Source of the DNA: Mesorhizobium sp. AR07
Lineage (GTDB): Bacteria; Pseudomonadota; Alphaproteobacteria; Rhizobiales; Rhizobiaceae
DNA: 64,000 nt
Direction: 5' to 3'
NCBI RefSeq assembly: GCF_024746815.1
Contig: NZ_CP080528.1
Location: forward strand, 868,001-932,000
The notes under the pieces were generated by a model. The model was not told the DNA's origin, made no database searches, and saw only the letters and a program-made list of their open reading frames with translations. Positions within the stretch are counted from its first letter, which is position 1; every line of letters begins with the position of its first letter. The position numbers were made by a program, and so were the translations under genes. This document shows, piece by piece, positions 1-9,606 of the stretch.

Positions 1-49
1 GTATGACTCATGGTGTCACCACAAGCGGCACTTTACTGCGAGCCCCCGA

Positions 50-2620
50 CTATATCGCGTGTCGAGCAGCCGGTGTCGACCGGTGCTCCACCGCGGCAAG
101 CGGATGGCGTGGGTGGCCGCTGAGCCCTCCGGTCAACAGGGACTTGCAGAACGCAGGGGTGAGCTTGCCGCGGTGGATTACGACGTTCTCGTGACCGATC
201 GCAGCCCGGGCGTCCTGCCACTGGCGATTGTGGCCGCGCTGTTCATTGGATTTGACGTGGCAAGCGACGAAGTCGGCGTCATTCAGCGTCGCCAACTGCC
301 CCGCATGTACCGACTCCTTCGTATGGATGTGCACCCACATCGGTTTCGGCTTTGCACCATTGCGCAGCGCCTTGGGCTGCAGCCGGATCTCGAACAGCGT
401 CCCTGACTCCCCCCTCAACGGCTGCGGTGGATCCGCAGGCGTCAACTCCTTGGCCTGTCGCAAGTGTTCAAGGTACTTCTGCGACGGAAATGCGTAGGTC
501 TTCATGCATTCGATCGTAATCGTGGCCTTTTGCTCTTTCAAAGCCTTTGCCAGTCCCTGCGCCTGGCCCAACATTTTCTTGAGCTGTTGTGTGTCTTCGT
601 GCACTTTGGGTACTTGCGAAGGCGAGAGTCGGAGGAGACTAGCATGCTGCTTAAACGCGGCCAGACAGGCCTGCATCTCGGCGGCCTGGGTCTGCAGACG
701 CTCGACCACGGTGTCCACGACGTGTTCGGCGTTCTCGGGTTTCATCTTGCGCGCTTGCGAGACGGCCTTTTGCTGACCAGCCAGATCGAACTTCAGGAGT
801 TCGGCCAACCGTGCCAGCATCTGCTCCGAAGCCGGGGCCTGCCAGATCGCCAAGCGTGCCGCCGCCGACGCACTCGCATCCGGCGCCTCCTCCGCACTCA
901 CGAGCTTTTTCGTACCTAGATCGGAAAGCACGACAACCTTGGCTGCTGGCGCCGGGTCGCCGTCGTTTGCAGCGACTTGCGGCTCCGGCTGGCCGGCGGC
1001 CGAAGAGCTAGCACCGGCGGCCTGCCTGTCTTTCCCTTTCCCTTTCCCGTTCGCTTTCCGTTTCTTGCCCACTGCAGTGCCTTGGGCCCCTGCAGCCTCG
1101 CTGGCAGTGTCGGCCGGTATCGCAGCGCGAGCGTCGGCCGGCGTTCCAATGATGGCTTTGGTCTGCAGTTGTTGTGCCAAGGTTTCGGCGATTGTAGCCG
1201 TGCCGGCAGTGCCGGCCGGTTTTGCAGCACCAGCGGCTGCCGGCGATGCAATGATGGCTGGCGACTTCGGCTGCAGTTCCAGGAAGTGCATGACCTCGTG
1301 CGCAGTGATCCATGCGTCGTCCACGATCTGGCCCAACAGTTCCAATGGGAGGCCGGCACCTGTTCGGTCATCGCCTAACTTGGCAAGCATGTCGTGCAAC
1401 GCCAATCCAAATTCCGAAAGCCGCTCCATGACTCCTTCCAGCACGGCGCAGTGCTCTGCGTCGAGTGGGCGCCCTTCGCTGGACAACACAGCGTCGCCGG
1501 TCGAGTGGAATGCCGGAAAAACGTCGCTGATGAAGGTCCCCAGCAGACGCACCTTCCGGTCCTCACCTATGAGGATTTCCCTCACGGCTGCTTCGAACGT
1601 GCTCGCCAGCGGCTCAATCTTGATCTGCGCGAGAGCGACCCGCGATTGCAGCACCATGACCTTCAAATTCGCTGCCCAGCCGGTGTGCAGGCGCAGTGCG
1701 GCCTGTTCGCCCTCTCGCATCTCGGCCGTTGCGCTCGGTAAGTTGGCAGTGGCGGCGCAGACGGACCGCATCCGTTCGCAGCGCCGCAGCTTCTTTTCCC
1801 ACCACTCCATGAGGGCCACATAGTGCTTCGCCACACTGGAAACTGCTCGGCTCAGCGGGTCGCGGGGAGTGTTGGATGCGCGCAACTTGTGGAGTACCGC
1901 GTCCGCAGCCTCCCTTTTTTCGCGCAAGGCGTAGAGTATATTGGTGGCCAACATGTTGCAGTGCTGCGCCCGATTGAGCGTTTCGTCGCGGAATTCACGC
2001 GCCCGATCGTCGGACAGAATGCTACGCGCCACTGCCGGGGGCAGGCTTGCGTAGTAGTTCAGAACTGTCGAGCCTGCATTGATGAACCGATCCATCTGAT
2101 CTTGCGCCTCCTCCCACGAGTCGTGTCCGCGCAGGGCCGCATTACGGCAACCGTCAAGCTCGTTAAGCAGGCCGAGCATTCGTAGCTTTGCCGCGTTGAT
2201 TTCTTCGCCTGTCAAGGAAATGGGAACTGCCACACTCGAGCTTGGAGGCTGGCTGGCGACCGGCGCCGTAGCTCCGCCCTCGGACGCCGTGGCTCCACCC
2301 TCCGAGACTGAGGGAAAATCGCGTTGCCGCGCAATCGCTGCAGGTGGGGCAGCGGCTTCACGTGGCGCAGCAGTCAGGGTTCGATGTGCGCCAACGGAGT
2401 GGCCGGAAGACCCGTCGCCCAGGGCATCATCGGCACCGCGCGCGGAGGACGTCCCTCTATCTTGAGCCCCAGAGCGGATCCGCTCGACAACGGATCCGAA
2501 CAATTGACTGCCTTCCCCAGGAGCAACACTGGATTGCGAGCGCGAACTGCTCGCCCCCAACGTGCTGTCGGCTCCAGCATTCCCTATGCGCGATCTGCCA
2601 GATCGACCAATGCCCGTCAT
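50..2620 (-). CDS. Putative type III secretion effector, 856 aa
   Basis: Long uninterrupted minus-strand frame starting at an ATG with GGAG eight bases upstream. The first 120 residues are Ser/Gly/Ala rich and low in structure, typical of a type III secretion signal. The middle is helical and alanine/glutamine rich, with a short basic KKRKANGKGKGKD stretch near residue 510 that could act as a nuclear localisation signal. The last 150 residues form a compact region containing MWVHIHTKE and ADFVACHVKSN. The N-terminus MTGIGRSGRS recurs at the start of the truncated frame at 3331-3663, so it is probably a shared secretion leader. A tts-box-like site lies about 410 bp upstream and the secretion genes start 7 kb away. 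I do not recognise the effector family. Secretion is inferred from the N-terminus and context, and no enzymatic motif is visible. Confidence 0.7.
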   Translation of the reverse strand: MTGIGRSGRSRIGNAGADSTLGASSSRSQSSVAPGEGSQLFGSVVERIRSGAQDRGTSSARGADDALGDGSSGHSVGAHRTLTAAPREAAAPPAAIARQRDFPSVSEGGATASEGGATAPVASQPPSSSVAVPISLTGEEINAAKLRMLGLLNELDGCRNAALRGHDSWEEAQDQMDRFINAGSTVLNYYASLPPAVARSILSDDRAREFRDETLNRAQHCNMLATNILYALREKREAADAVLHKLRASNTPRDPLSRAVSSVAKHYVALMEWWEKKLRRCERMRSVCAATANLPSATAEMREGEQAALRLHTGWAANLKVMVLQSRVALAQIKIEPLASTFEAAVREILIGEDRKVRLLGTFISDVFPAFHSTGDAVLSSEGRPLDAEHCAVLEGVMERLSEFGLALHDMLAKLGDDRTGAGLPLELLGQIVDDAWITAHEVMHFLELQPKSPAIIASPAAAGAAKPAGTAGTATIAETLAQQLQTKAIIGTPADARAAIPADTASEAAGAQGTAVGKKRKANGKGKGKDRQAAGASSSAAGQPEPQVAANDGDPAPAAKVVVLSDLGTKKLVSAEEAPDASASAAARLAIWQAPASEQMLARLAELLKFDLAGQQKAVSQARKMKPENAEHVVDTVVERLQTQAAEMQACLAAFKQHASLLRLSPSQVPKVHEDTQQLKKMLGQAQGLAKALKEQKATITIECMKTYAFPSQKYLEHLRQAKELTPADPPQPLRGESGTLFEIRLQPKALRNGAKPKPMWVHIHTKESVHAGQLATLNDADFVACHVKSNEQRGHNRQWQDARAAIGHENVVIHRGKLTPAFCKSLLTGGLSGHPRHPLAAVEHRSTPAARHAI

Positions 2621-3330
2621 ATTATGTCTCCGATATTGGCAAGAATGCGCCCATTGTGTTGGGTCTGATGTCGCTCAGCCGTAGTGGATCTGGCCCCTGA
2701 CCTGCGGGAGCTTGGTGCGCCCTGTACCACTGCTCTCTGTCCTCAGCAGAGACTAGTGTGGGCTTGCTTGCTGCCTTCACCGGCACGGTTGTTCGCCCAC
2801 TTACGCCGAAAATGAGCTGCCGCTGGAACCTGCTCCGGCTAAGCGCATCCGGGCAGCCATGTCCGCAAACCTTTGGCTTCTGCGTCCGATCGCCGGGCGG
2901 TTACCAAGGTCAGCTTAGCCAAAGTGGGGGTAGTGCACATCGGACGAGCCACCAATTGACCATACATGACGCTTCGCACTCCTATGTTTCGCATTGAGTT
3001 CAGGCTGGCTTGGCGTGGCAGGTCTAGACCGCCTAGCTGACGATTAGCTGACGAAGGGCTCCTCGGGACGCAAAAACCGACCTGGCTCATGCGTTAGCGA
3101 TTGGGGTATCTTAGTTGGACGTGAAGGGAGCGCAGACGGAAATGTCAGGCGAGGGCTCGGGCCATAACTTCCATTCCGCGATAGCGTTGACGCGATGGAG
3201 CGCTTTGAGCCGGCTGCGCGAACAGATTACGGAAGGTCGAGAAGATCGAAGAAGTGCTGCAGGTTTTCCAGCGAACGGAAGCCTTGCTCGTGCGCTTTCG
3301 CAGCGGCTCGTGGGAATTCTTGGCCCAATG
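2621..3330. other. Effector upstream region with no clear gene
   Basis: No convincing gene is visible. The stretch holds the tts-box-like site of the effector on the minus strand and a weaker plus-strand lookalike near 2909. On the plus strand near 3220-3335 a short reading, KVEKIEEVLQVFQRTEALL, looks protein-like but has no start in its frame and stops at once, so it may be a decayed small gene. Confidence 0.4.
3028..3054 (-). promoter_or_regulatory. tts-box-like site upstream of the effector
   Basis: On the minus strand this reads TCGTCAGCTAATCGTCAGCT followed by AGGCGGTCTA. Against the rhizobial tts consensus (TCGTCAGCTT-N-TCGAAAGCT) only three defined positions differ. It points toward the effector at 50-2620, about 410 bp from the start codon. 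TtsI binding is inferred from the match. Confidence 0.5.
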
Positions 3331-3663
3331 TTAGGGCCCCTGTGCGCGCGGTGCTCGACATCCGGGATGACCTGCCGTTTCGTCGCTCTGTAGGAACGCA
3401 GTTGTCGGTAATGATGCGCGTTGGTGCCAGGCCTGTTCTTCAGCAGACGATGAGCAGGCGCCTAGCAACCTTGGTACTGCGGCGATCCTGGACGTTCCCG
3501 TCGAGAACATATCAGTCTTGCTCGACAGCCCGCCACAACCCATGAACGTGCGTCTACCCCAGCGCCTCCTCACAAGATCAGCGCGAGAGCCGTGCCCTCC
3601 CCTGATGCGGTCGGCTGCAGGTTCCCAAATGGGCGATTTCCCGGTTCGGCCAATACCAGTCAT
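3331..3663 (-). pseudogene. Truncated type III effector remnant
   Basis: The frame opens MTGIGRTGKSPIW, nearly the same as the 856-aa effector (MTGIGRSGRSRIG), and its ATG also has a GGAG ribosome site. Only the first 20 or so residues look conserved. The remaining 90 are arginine, serine and cysteine rich and resemble frameshifted sequence. It most likely represents a second effector gene that lost its body, leaving a translatable secretion leader. The IS66 element begins 125 bp further right. Confidence 0.55.
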
Positions 3664-3779
3664 GGTCTAGCTCCGATGCAGGGGAGATACGTTCAGCGTT
3701 GTCGGTGATCCTCAGACGCTTGGTCGTCGAGCGCTGCCTGGCCCAAATGAACGCAACCGCCGCTTCTCTTCGTGCCACG

Positions 3780-3787
3780 TCTATTCC
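3780..3787. repeat. Left 8-bp target duplication of IS66 element
   Basis: TCTATTCC directly precedes the GTAAGCGC left end. The identical octamer follows the right end at 8985-8992. Eight bases is the usual IS66-family duplication length. Confidence 0.9.
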
Positions 3788-3857
3788 GTAAGCGCTCATT
3801 TCCATGCGCGTTGACGCGGCCCGTTTGACGGGGTCGCTGTCAGACGGCTGCATCGGA

Positions 3858-5429
3858 TCATGCAGCGGCGGTTTTGGCGAAGTTGAAGGGCAGCAGGTCG
3901 GTGATGTCGGCGTCTGTGGCGCGCTGCGGCAATTCGCTGAGGACGTGGCGCAAGTAGGCCAAGGGCTCGACGCCACAGGCGCGGCAGGTCAGCATCAGGC
4001 TGTATATGACGGCGCTGGCCCTGGCTCCATCCACGGTATCGCTGAACAGCCAGGATTTTCTGCCGGTGGCAAAGATTCTGATATCGCGTTCGAGGAGGTT
4101 GTTGTCGATCGGCATCCTGCCGTCTTCTGTGTATCGCGTCAGGTACTCCCACTGGTTCAGAGTGTAGGACACGGCGTCGCCGATCTTGCTATCGGGCAAG
4201 ACCTTCGGCGCGATGTCGTCGAGCCATATCTTGAGAGCATTGAGGATGGGAACGCTGTGTTGCTGGCGAAAGCGGCGAATGCAATCGGCTTGTGTTTCGC
4301 CCTTGTCCGGCTTTTCGTTCCGCGCTTGGCCTTCAACCCGGTAGAGCTGCTCGAAGAACTTGAGCGCCTGCTCCGGCGGACCGCCCCCCTTCTTTCTTGC
4401 CTTGAGGGCATCGACGAAGCGACGTCTGGAATGGGCCATGCATCCCACATGGGTGGCCCCTGCCAGCGTGCGCCATGCGGTATAGCCATCGCTCATCAGT
4501 ATGCCGCGGTAATCGCCGAGGAAGGCCTGCGGATAAATCTGGCCGCGACCCGGTTGATAATCGAGCAGCACGATCGGCTCGTTACTCTCTTCGCCGCTCC
4601 GGTATGCCCACATAAATGATGTGCTGGTGGCCTCCCTGTCCTTTTCCTTCAGGACCTGGACGGTGGTCTCGTCGCCATGGATGAGTGCTTGAGACCTGAG
4701 CCGCAGCTTCAGTGCGTCATAGATGCGGGAGAGATGCTTCTCGCTCGATCCGATCACCCAATGCCCCAGAGCGCCGCGGCTGACGGGCACGCCGGCTCGC
4801 TCGAATGCCTGGCTCAAGCGGTAGAGCGGCGTGCCGTCGACGTACTTGTGAACAAGAGCAAATGCCAGTGTCGAGGCCGTGGCGATGCTGCCCGGCAAGG
4901 GCTGCGCGGGCATCGGCGCGATCACGACCGGCGTATTGATGCCGGTGCGGTCGCAATGGCGGCAGGCATACTTGAAGCGCACATTCTGCAGGACCTTCGC
5001 CTTCACCTCGATATGAAGCTGCTCGGTAATGGCCTCGCCCATGTGGTGCATCCGGTGACGACAGCAAGGACAGGCCTTCTGATCTTCGGGAAGGTCATAC
5101 TCGACGCGCTCGCGCGGCAGGTGTTCCGGGAGGGCCTTGCGGCCACGCTTCTTTGCCTCCGGCTTTTCGGTGGACGGAAAGCCGGTGTCCGGCAGGTCGA
5201 TGACATTGCCATCTTCGCTGCCCGCGTCGTCTTCATCGGCAACCTGTTCGGCTTCATTGAAGAGGCGATCAACGTGCTTTTCGCTCTTGGGCGCAAAACG
5301 ATGTGAGCGCGCCAGCGCCAACTCTTCCTCGAGCTTAACCACGCGTTCTGCGAACTGACGGTTCTCCGCCTGCAGCACAGCAATGCGCGCCATCAACTCC
5401 TCAACAGTCGGTTCGCCAGGTCGATTCAT
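3858..5429 (-). CDS. tnpC: IS66-family transposase TnpC
   Basis: This 523-aa protein has the usual IS66 TnpC layout: a coiled N-terminus (EELMARIAVLQAENRQF), a cysteine zinc motif (CPCCRHRMH), then a DDE-type core with HGDETTVQV, SDGYTAW and the C-terminal MPIDNNLLERDIR block. The ATG at 5429 is preferred. The frame stays open another eight codons upstream, but those residues (MRFRFKTT) look unlike family members. The gene appears intact, yet transposition needs TnpA and TnpB, and TnpB is frameshifted here. Confidence 0.93.
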   Translation of the reverse strand: MNRPGEPTVEELMARIAVLQAENRQFAERVVKLEEELALARSHRFAPKSEKHVDRLFNEAEQVADEDDAGSEDGNVIDLPDTGFPSTEKPEAKKRGRKALPEHLPRERVEYDLPEDQKACPCCRHRMHHMGEAITEQLHIEVKAKVLQNVRFKYACRHCDRTGINTPVVIAPMPAQPLPGSIATASTLAFALVHKYVDGTPLYRLSQAFERAGVPVSRGALGHWVIGSSEKHLSRIYDALKLRLRSQALIHGDETTVQVLKEKDREATSTSFMWAYRSGEESNEPIVLLDYQPGRGQIYPQAFLGDYRGILMSDGYTAWRTLAGATHVGCMAHSRRRFVDALKARKKGGGPPEQALKFFEQLYRVEGQARNEKPDKGETQADCIRRFRQQHSVPILNALKIWLDDIAPKVLPDSKIGDAVSYTLNQWEYLTRYTEDGRMPIDNNLLERDIRIFATGRKSWLFSDTVDGARASAVIYSLMLTCRACGVEPLAYLRHVLSELPQRATDADITDLLPFNFAKTAAA

Positions 5430-5479
5430 CGTAGTTTTGAATCTGAACCGCACCGACGCGTCAACCGCACAATTCGGGA

Positions 5480-5485
5480 GCCGTC
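5480..5485. repeat. Left 6-bp target duplication of IS21 element
   Basis: GCCGTC precedes the left end TGCGTATTTC. The same hexamer follows the right end at 8098-8103, showing insertion between tnpB and tnpC of the IS66 element. Confidence 0.8.
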
Positions 5486-5660
5486 TGCGTATTTCAGTCG
5501 ATCGTGAGCACGGATTTCAGTCGATCGTGAGCACGCATTTCACGGGATCGTGAGCAGCGATTTCAGACGATCGTGAGCGGCCTCCTCGAAGGTTGTGGAC
5601 GCTTCGGCCGACATCTCAACCGGGCTACAGGTTGCCTCGTCAATGCAACGAGGAAGCCTG

Positions 5661-7200
5661 ATGCCAACCCAGAGATTGTCGATGCGCCGGATCAGAGAAG
5701 TTCTACGTCTAAGGCATGTCCAGGGCCTGACCGAACGCGTCATCGCGCGCACGCTCGGGGTGAGCAATGGCGTCGTGCATGGTTACCTGCGGCGTGCCCG
5801 TCTTGCGGGGCTGAGCTGGCCGCTGCCTGAAGGGATGGATGACGAAGGCCTTGAGCTCCTTCTCTTTCCGGCACCGAAGGCGGCGTCGCAAAGCCCTCGG
5901 CGGTCCGTTCCCGACTGGAACTATGTGGAAGGAGTTGCGCCGCCGCAGCGTCACGCGGGTGCTGCTGTGGGAAGAGTATCGTGCCGCCAATCCAGACGGC
6001 TTTGGCTATACCTGGTTTTGCACGACCTTCGAGGCCTGGAAAGGGCGCGCGCGCCCGACGATGCGCCAGACGCACCTGGGCGGCGAGAAGGTGTTCGTCG
6101 ATTTCGCTGGCGATACCATCGACATCTTCGACCCCATCACCGGCGAAGCGCGTCCCATGAAGCTGTTCGTCGCAGCGATGGGCGCCTCGAACTATACCTA
6201 TGCCGAGGCGTGCCCGAGCGAGACCCTGCCCGACTGGATCGGCCTTCACAACAACCTGTTCCGGTTTCTAGATGGCGTGCCGAAGTTCGTGGTCTGCGAT
6301 AATCTCAGGGCTGCCGTCACCAACCCCGACCGCTACGACCCCGGTCTCAACCGGACCTATGCGGAGATGGCGAGCCATTACGGCACCGCAGTTCTCGCAG
6401 CCAGGCCGAGACGCCCGAAGGATAAGGCAAAAGTCGAGGTCGCCGTGCAAATTGCCCAACGCTGGGTCCTGGCGCGGCTGCGCAACCAGCGCTTCTTTTC
6501 CCTGGCGGAGCTGAACGCCGCCATCCGCCTGCTCGTCGCCGAACTCAACGCCCGCCAGATGCGCGGCTTCGGCTCTAGCCGCGCCGAGCTCTTCGCCGAG
6601 ATCGACAGGCCGAAGCTGGGAGAACTGCCGGACCAGCCATACGTCTTTGCGCGCTGGAAGCGTTGCCGCGTCGCGCCCGACTATCACGTCGAGGTCGACG
6701 GGCACTGGTATTCCACGCCCTACCGCCTCATCCGCGAGCTCGTCGATGTGCGCATCGCCGACAACACCGTCGAGATGTTCCACAAGGGGCAGCGCATCGC
6801 CAGCCACGCCCGTGCGCCCAACCGGCGCGGCCACACCACCGTTGCCGATCACATGCCGAGCGCGCATCGCCGCTACGGCAAGTGGACGCCGGGGGGACTG
6901 ATCGCGGCCGGCGAGAAGATCGGTCCCGCCACCGCCGCCTTCTTCCAGGCTGTCATCGCTGACCGGCCGCATCCCGAACAGGGCTTTCGCACCTGTCTCG
7001 GCATTCTGGCGCTGACCAAGAGCTACGGCAACACGCGCGTCGATGCAGCCTGCCAACGCGGCATCCTAATCAAGGCACGCTCCGTCGCCTCGATCCGTTC
7101 GATCCTCAAGAACGGCCTTGATCGGGCCTTCCTCGACGAGACGCCCGACCACCAACCCCTGCATCACGGCAACATCCGCGGTCAGGGCTATTTCCACTGA
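5661..7200 (+). pseudogene. istA: IS21-family transposase IstA, frameshifted
   Basis: The N-terminal helix-turn-helix part (MPTQRLSMRRIREVLRLRH, then LTERVIARTLGVSNGVVHG) starts at an ATG with GAGGAAG upstream. Near 5925, just after VPDWN, the frame must shift by one base to continue with MWKELRRRSVTRVLLWEEY. The DDE core follows: KVFVDFAGDTIDI, FVVCDNLRAAV and RPKDKAKVEVAVQIA. The C-terminal Mu-type region is intact to the stop at 7200, three bases before istB. The break could be a true mutation, a sequencing error or, less likely, programmed frameshifting. Confidence 0.85.
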
Positions 7201-7203
7201 ACC

Positions 7204-7977
7204 ATGGAGTTCTCAATGCTCGCCCATCCCACCCATGAACGGCTGATCGCACTCGGCTTGACCGGAATGGCCAAGGCCTTCGAGGAGCAGCGACGATCAC
7301 CGGATCTCGATGCCCTGTCGTTCGAGGAGCGAATCGGGCTTCTTGTCGATCGCGAAGCCGCCGAGCGCGACACCAAACGGCTCACCACACGCCTCAAATT
7401 CGCCGCGCTGCGCCAGAGCGCGTGCGTGGAAGATGTCGATTTGCGCACCCCGCGCGGCATCGACCGCGCCGTCTTCGCCCGGCTCGTCGCCGGCGACTGG
7501 ATCGATCGCCATGAGAATCTGTTGGTCACCGGCGCAACCGGCTTGGGAAAGAGTTGGATTGCCTGCGCGCTCGGCCACAAAGCCTGCCGCGACAATCGAT
7601 CGGTGCTCTATCATCGCGTCCCGCGCCTCTTCGAGGCGCTCGCGCTGGCTCGAGGTGACGGACGCTATGGTCGCCTGCTCAAGACGCTCGGGCGCGTTCA
7701 AGTCCTCCTTCTCGACGACTGGGGCCTGTCTGTTCTCAACGCGTCCGAACGGCGAGACCTGCTGGAGATCCTCGACGATCGCCACGGTCGCGCATCGACC
7801 ATCGTCACGAGCCAAATTCCCGTGGAACTCTGGCACGACGTCATAGGCGATCCCACCCTCGGTGACGCGATTCTGGATCGCCTCGTTCACAACGCTCACC
7901 GCCTTCAACTCACCGGAGAAAGCATGCGAAAACACAATGCCCGCGCCCGCCCTCTTGACGGCGCCTCAAACACCTGA
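7204..7977 (+). CDS. istB: IS21-family ATPase helper IstB
   Basis: This 257-aa AAA+ ATPase assists IstA with target selection. Walker A is visible as GATGLGKS (about residue 104) and Walker B as VLLLDDWGL (about residue 168). The N-terminal LIALGLTGMAKAFEEQ helix block is typical of IstB. It starts three bases after the istA stop. It is full length and probably functional, unlike its partner istA. Confidence 0.92.
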   Translation: MEFSMLAHPTHERLIALGLTGMAKAFEEQRRSPDLDALSFEERIGLLVDREAAERDTKRLTTRLKFAALRQSACVEDVDLRTPRGIDRAVFARLVAGDWIDRHENLLVTGATGLGKSWIACALGHKACRDNRSVLYHRVPRLFEALALARGDGRYGRLLKTLGRVQVLLLDDWGLSVLNASERRDLLEILDDRHGRASTIVTSQIPVELWHDVIGDPTLGDAILDRLVHNAHRLQLTGESMRKHNARARPLDGASNT

Positions 7978-8097
7978 ATCAATGAACACGTCGGTCGAAA
8001 CGGCCGCTCATGATCGCGCGAAATACCTGCTCACGATCAAATGAAACGAGCGCTCACCATCGCCTGAAACGGCTGCTCACAATCAGCGAAATGCGCA

Positions 8098-8103
8098 GCC
8101 GTC
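8098..8103. repeat. Right 6-bp target duplication of IS21 element
   Basis: GCCGTC, identical to 5480-5485. It overlaps the natural stop codon region of tnpB. Confidence 0.8.
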
Positions 8104-8456
8104 AGCCCGCAACCTGATATTGCCGCACCGGATGGCGCACCATTGCATCGATGTCGATGCCGTCGAGAATCCAATGGAGCTGCTCGGGTCGTCAGCGTAA
8201 CCACCGCCGTCTCCCGGCGTGGCCATCGGAACCTGTCTTCGGTCAGCCGCTTCAGAACCAGCACGAAGCCGGACCGGTCGAAGAACAAGAGTTTCATCCG
8301 GTCGCGACGGCGATTGCAAAAGGCAAAGACCGCAGGCGCAAATGGGTCAAGCTCCATCACCTCCTGAACCAGGACCGCAAGGCTGTTGATGCCGGCCCTA
8401 AAATCGATCGGCTCGCGGTGCAGGTAGACGTTGAGATCAGCGCCCAGTCTGAACAT
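8102..8456 (-). pseudogene. tnpB: IS66-family TnpB with frameshift
   Basis: The frame opens MFRLGADLNVYLHREPIDFR and runs normally to about residue 90 (ETAVVTLTT). There one extra C (a G in the plus-strand run at 8186-8188) throws it out of frame. Removing it restores the usual IS66 TnpB ending EQLHWILDGIDIDAMVRHP and VRQYQVAG with a stop at 8102. As read, the protein continues in the wrong frame into the IS21 element end. This probably inactivates TnpB. Confidence 0.85.
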
Positions 8457-8937
8457 GGCCCAGAGCTCCAATGATCGCCGTCAACGCGTCTACATCACCG
8501 CATTCCAGCACCAGCTTCACGCCGTTCGGCAAAGACGCGCTCACCTTGGCTGGGAGTGGCGATGAGCCCATGCTTTCCGACTTCGACAGCCGCTCTTCAC
8601 CACGCGCAGCAGGCCTGTCCACCGAATTGCTCTGCATAGGCAGGCTGTGGTCCGCAGCGGTGACTTGAACTGGAATGAACGCAGACGGTGCAGGTGGCGG
8701 CAAAGCACCGGCGTCTTTGGTCGTCTTTATCCATTTCCGAAGAAGGTTGGCATTGATCCCATGTTCAAGCGCAAGTCGCGATACCGACACGCCAGGCTCA
8801 AGGCAGGCCGCAACGAGCCGCTCTTTCGACGCCGGGTCGTACCGCCGGCGGCCGTTGCGCAAAATCCGCCTCACCAGCAGTTTCTGTTCATCGTCCTCAA
8901 TCACTTGGTGTCCACCTCCGTTAAGTGGACACTTCAT
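8437..8937 (-). CDS. tnpA: IS66-family TnpA
   Basis: This 166-aa protein carries the helix-turn-helix region RRRYDPASKERLVAACLEP then GVSVSRLALEHGINANLLRKW, typical of IS66 OrfA. A proline-rich linker and a short C-terminal domain follow. Its 3' end overlaps the start of tnpB, as is usual in these elements. It lies just inside the right end of the element. Confidence 0.88.
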   Translation of the reverse strand: MKCPLNGGGHQVIEDDEQKLLVRRILRNGRRRYDPASKERLVAACLEPGVSVSRLALEHGINANLLRKWIKTTKDAGALPPPAPSAFIPVQVTAADHSLPMQSNSVDRPAARGEERLSKSESMGSSPLPAKVSASLPNGVKLVLECGDVDALTAIIGALGHVQTGR

Positions 8938-8984
8938 GCCAAAACACGCTCAATGGAAAAAGGTGCAGAGAAATTCGCGCTTAC

Positions 8985-8992
8985 TCTATTCC
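8985..8992. repeat. Right 8-bp target duplication of IS66 element
   Basis: TCTATTCC, identical to 3780-3787, immediately after the right end GCGCTTAC. Confidence 0.9.
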
Positions 8993-9606
8993 GGCGTGGC
9001 GCGCTGCTTGATGTCAACGCTCTCGCGCAAGAAGGATGGCAATGATCCAGTGGACACCGCGTTTAGTTCCCCGAAGCTGCGTTGGTGGCCCGCTGAAAAA
9101 ACTTCGCATCGAAGGCGGGGAGCACAGACGCGCTCAGGCCGGCGGGTCACTGACCGGCAGCTGCTATTGATAGCGCAGTGGCGCAGCCTGGACGCGCCGG
9201 AAGCGTAGGACGACCGAATGGATATCCAGGTGATGCGCACGCAGTAGCGCCGTAGGTTGGGCGGCCGACGCGCGGATCGCAGACGTTTAATACCGGCACA
9301 AACAGGCGTCGCGTGCGTGCAATCGGTGACTAAGAGAGAGCGGAGAGCAGGAGTACGGCCACAGCACAGCCTGATGGCAGGCGGCAACCGGCGTCACCTG
9401 TGAGGAGGACCGCACCGACGGTGGGCGCTCAGTCACGGCCTGACATGTCCTGGCTTTCTTTGCGCCATCTTAAGGCGACAACATCATTCGCGTCACTACA
9501 ACTGCCGCGCTAGAACCGACTGTCCACATCATGACCTTGCCGCGCACGAAGGCCAGATCGTGCACGACCATTTATTTTGCGGTAGCGCCGCATTTTGTTG
9601 AGACTC
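8993..9606. other. Intergenic region between IS66 and the T3SS block
   Basis: No gene with a plausible product is visible on either strand. Both strands contain long frames, but their composition is that of frameshifted high-GC sequence. Joined across the IS66 element to 3664-3779, it still gives no continuous protein. Confidence 0.4.

Larger units (their letters stand above)
5486..8097 (+). mobile_element. IS21-family element nested in IS66
   Basis: The outer ends are TGCGTATTTCAGTCGATCG on the left and, reversed, TGCGCATTTCGCTGATTG on the right. Each end carries several degenerate copies of a GATCGTGAGC/ATTTCA unit, as expected of the multiple terminal repeats that IstA binds (left 5486-5580, right 8005-8097). 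It encodes istA and istB on the plus strand and is flanked by GCCGTC. Length is about 2.6 kb. Confidence 0.9.
3788..8984 (-). mobile_element. IS66-family element interrupted by an IS21-family element
   Basis: The ends are inverted repeats typical of IS66: the left end reads GTAAGCGCTCATTTCC and the right end, on the other strand, GTAAGCGCGAATTTCT. The flanks carry a perfect 8-bp duplication, TCTATTCC. Inside, on the minus strand, are tnpA (8437-8937), tnpB (8102-8456, frameshifted) and tnpC (3858-5429). A 2.6-kb IS21-type element sits between tnpB and tnpC. Without it the IS66 element would be about 2.58 kb. Confidence 0.92.

Noticed and set aside
2909..2935. Plus-strand tts-box lookalike (GTCAGCTTAGCCAAAG...)
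   Set aside because: The first half matches but the second half (TCGAAAGCT) does not, and no intact plus-strand gene follows.
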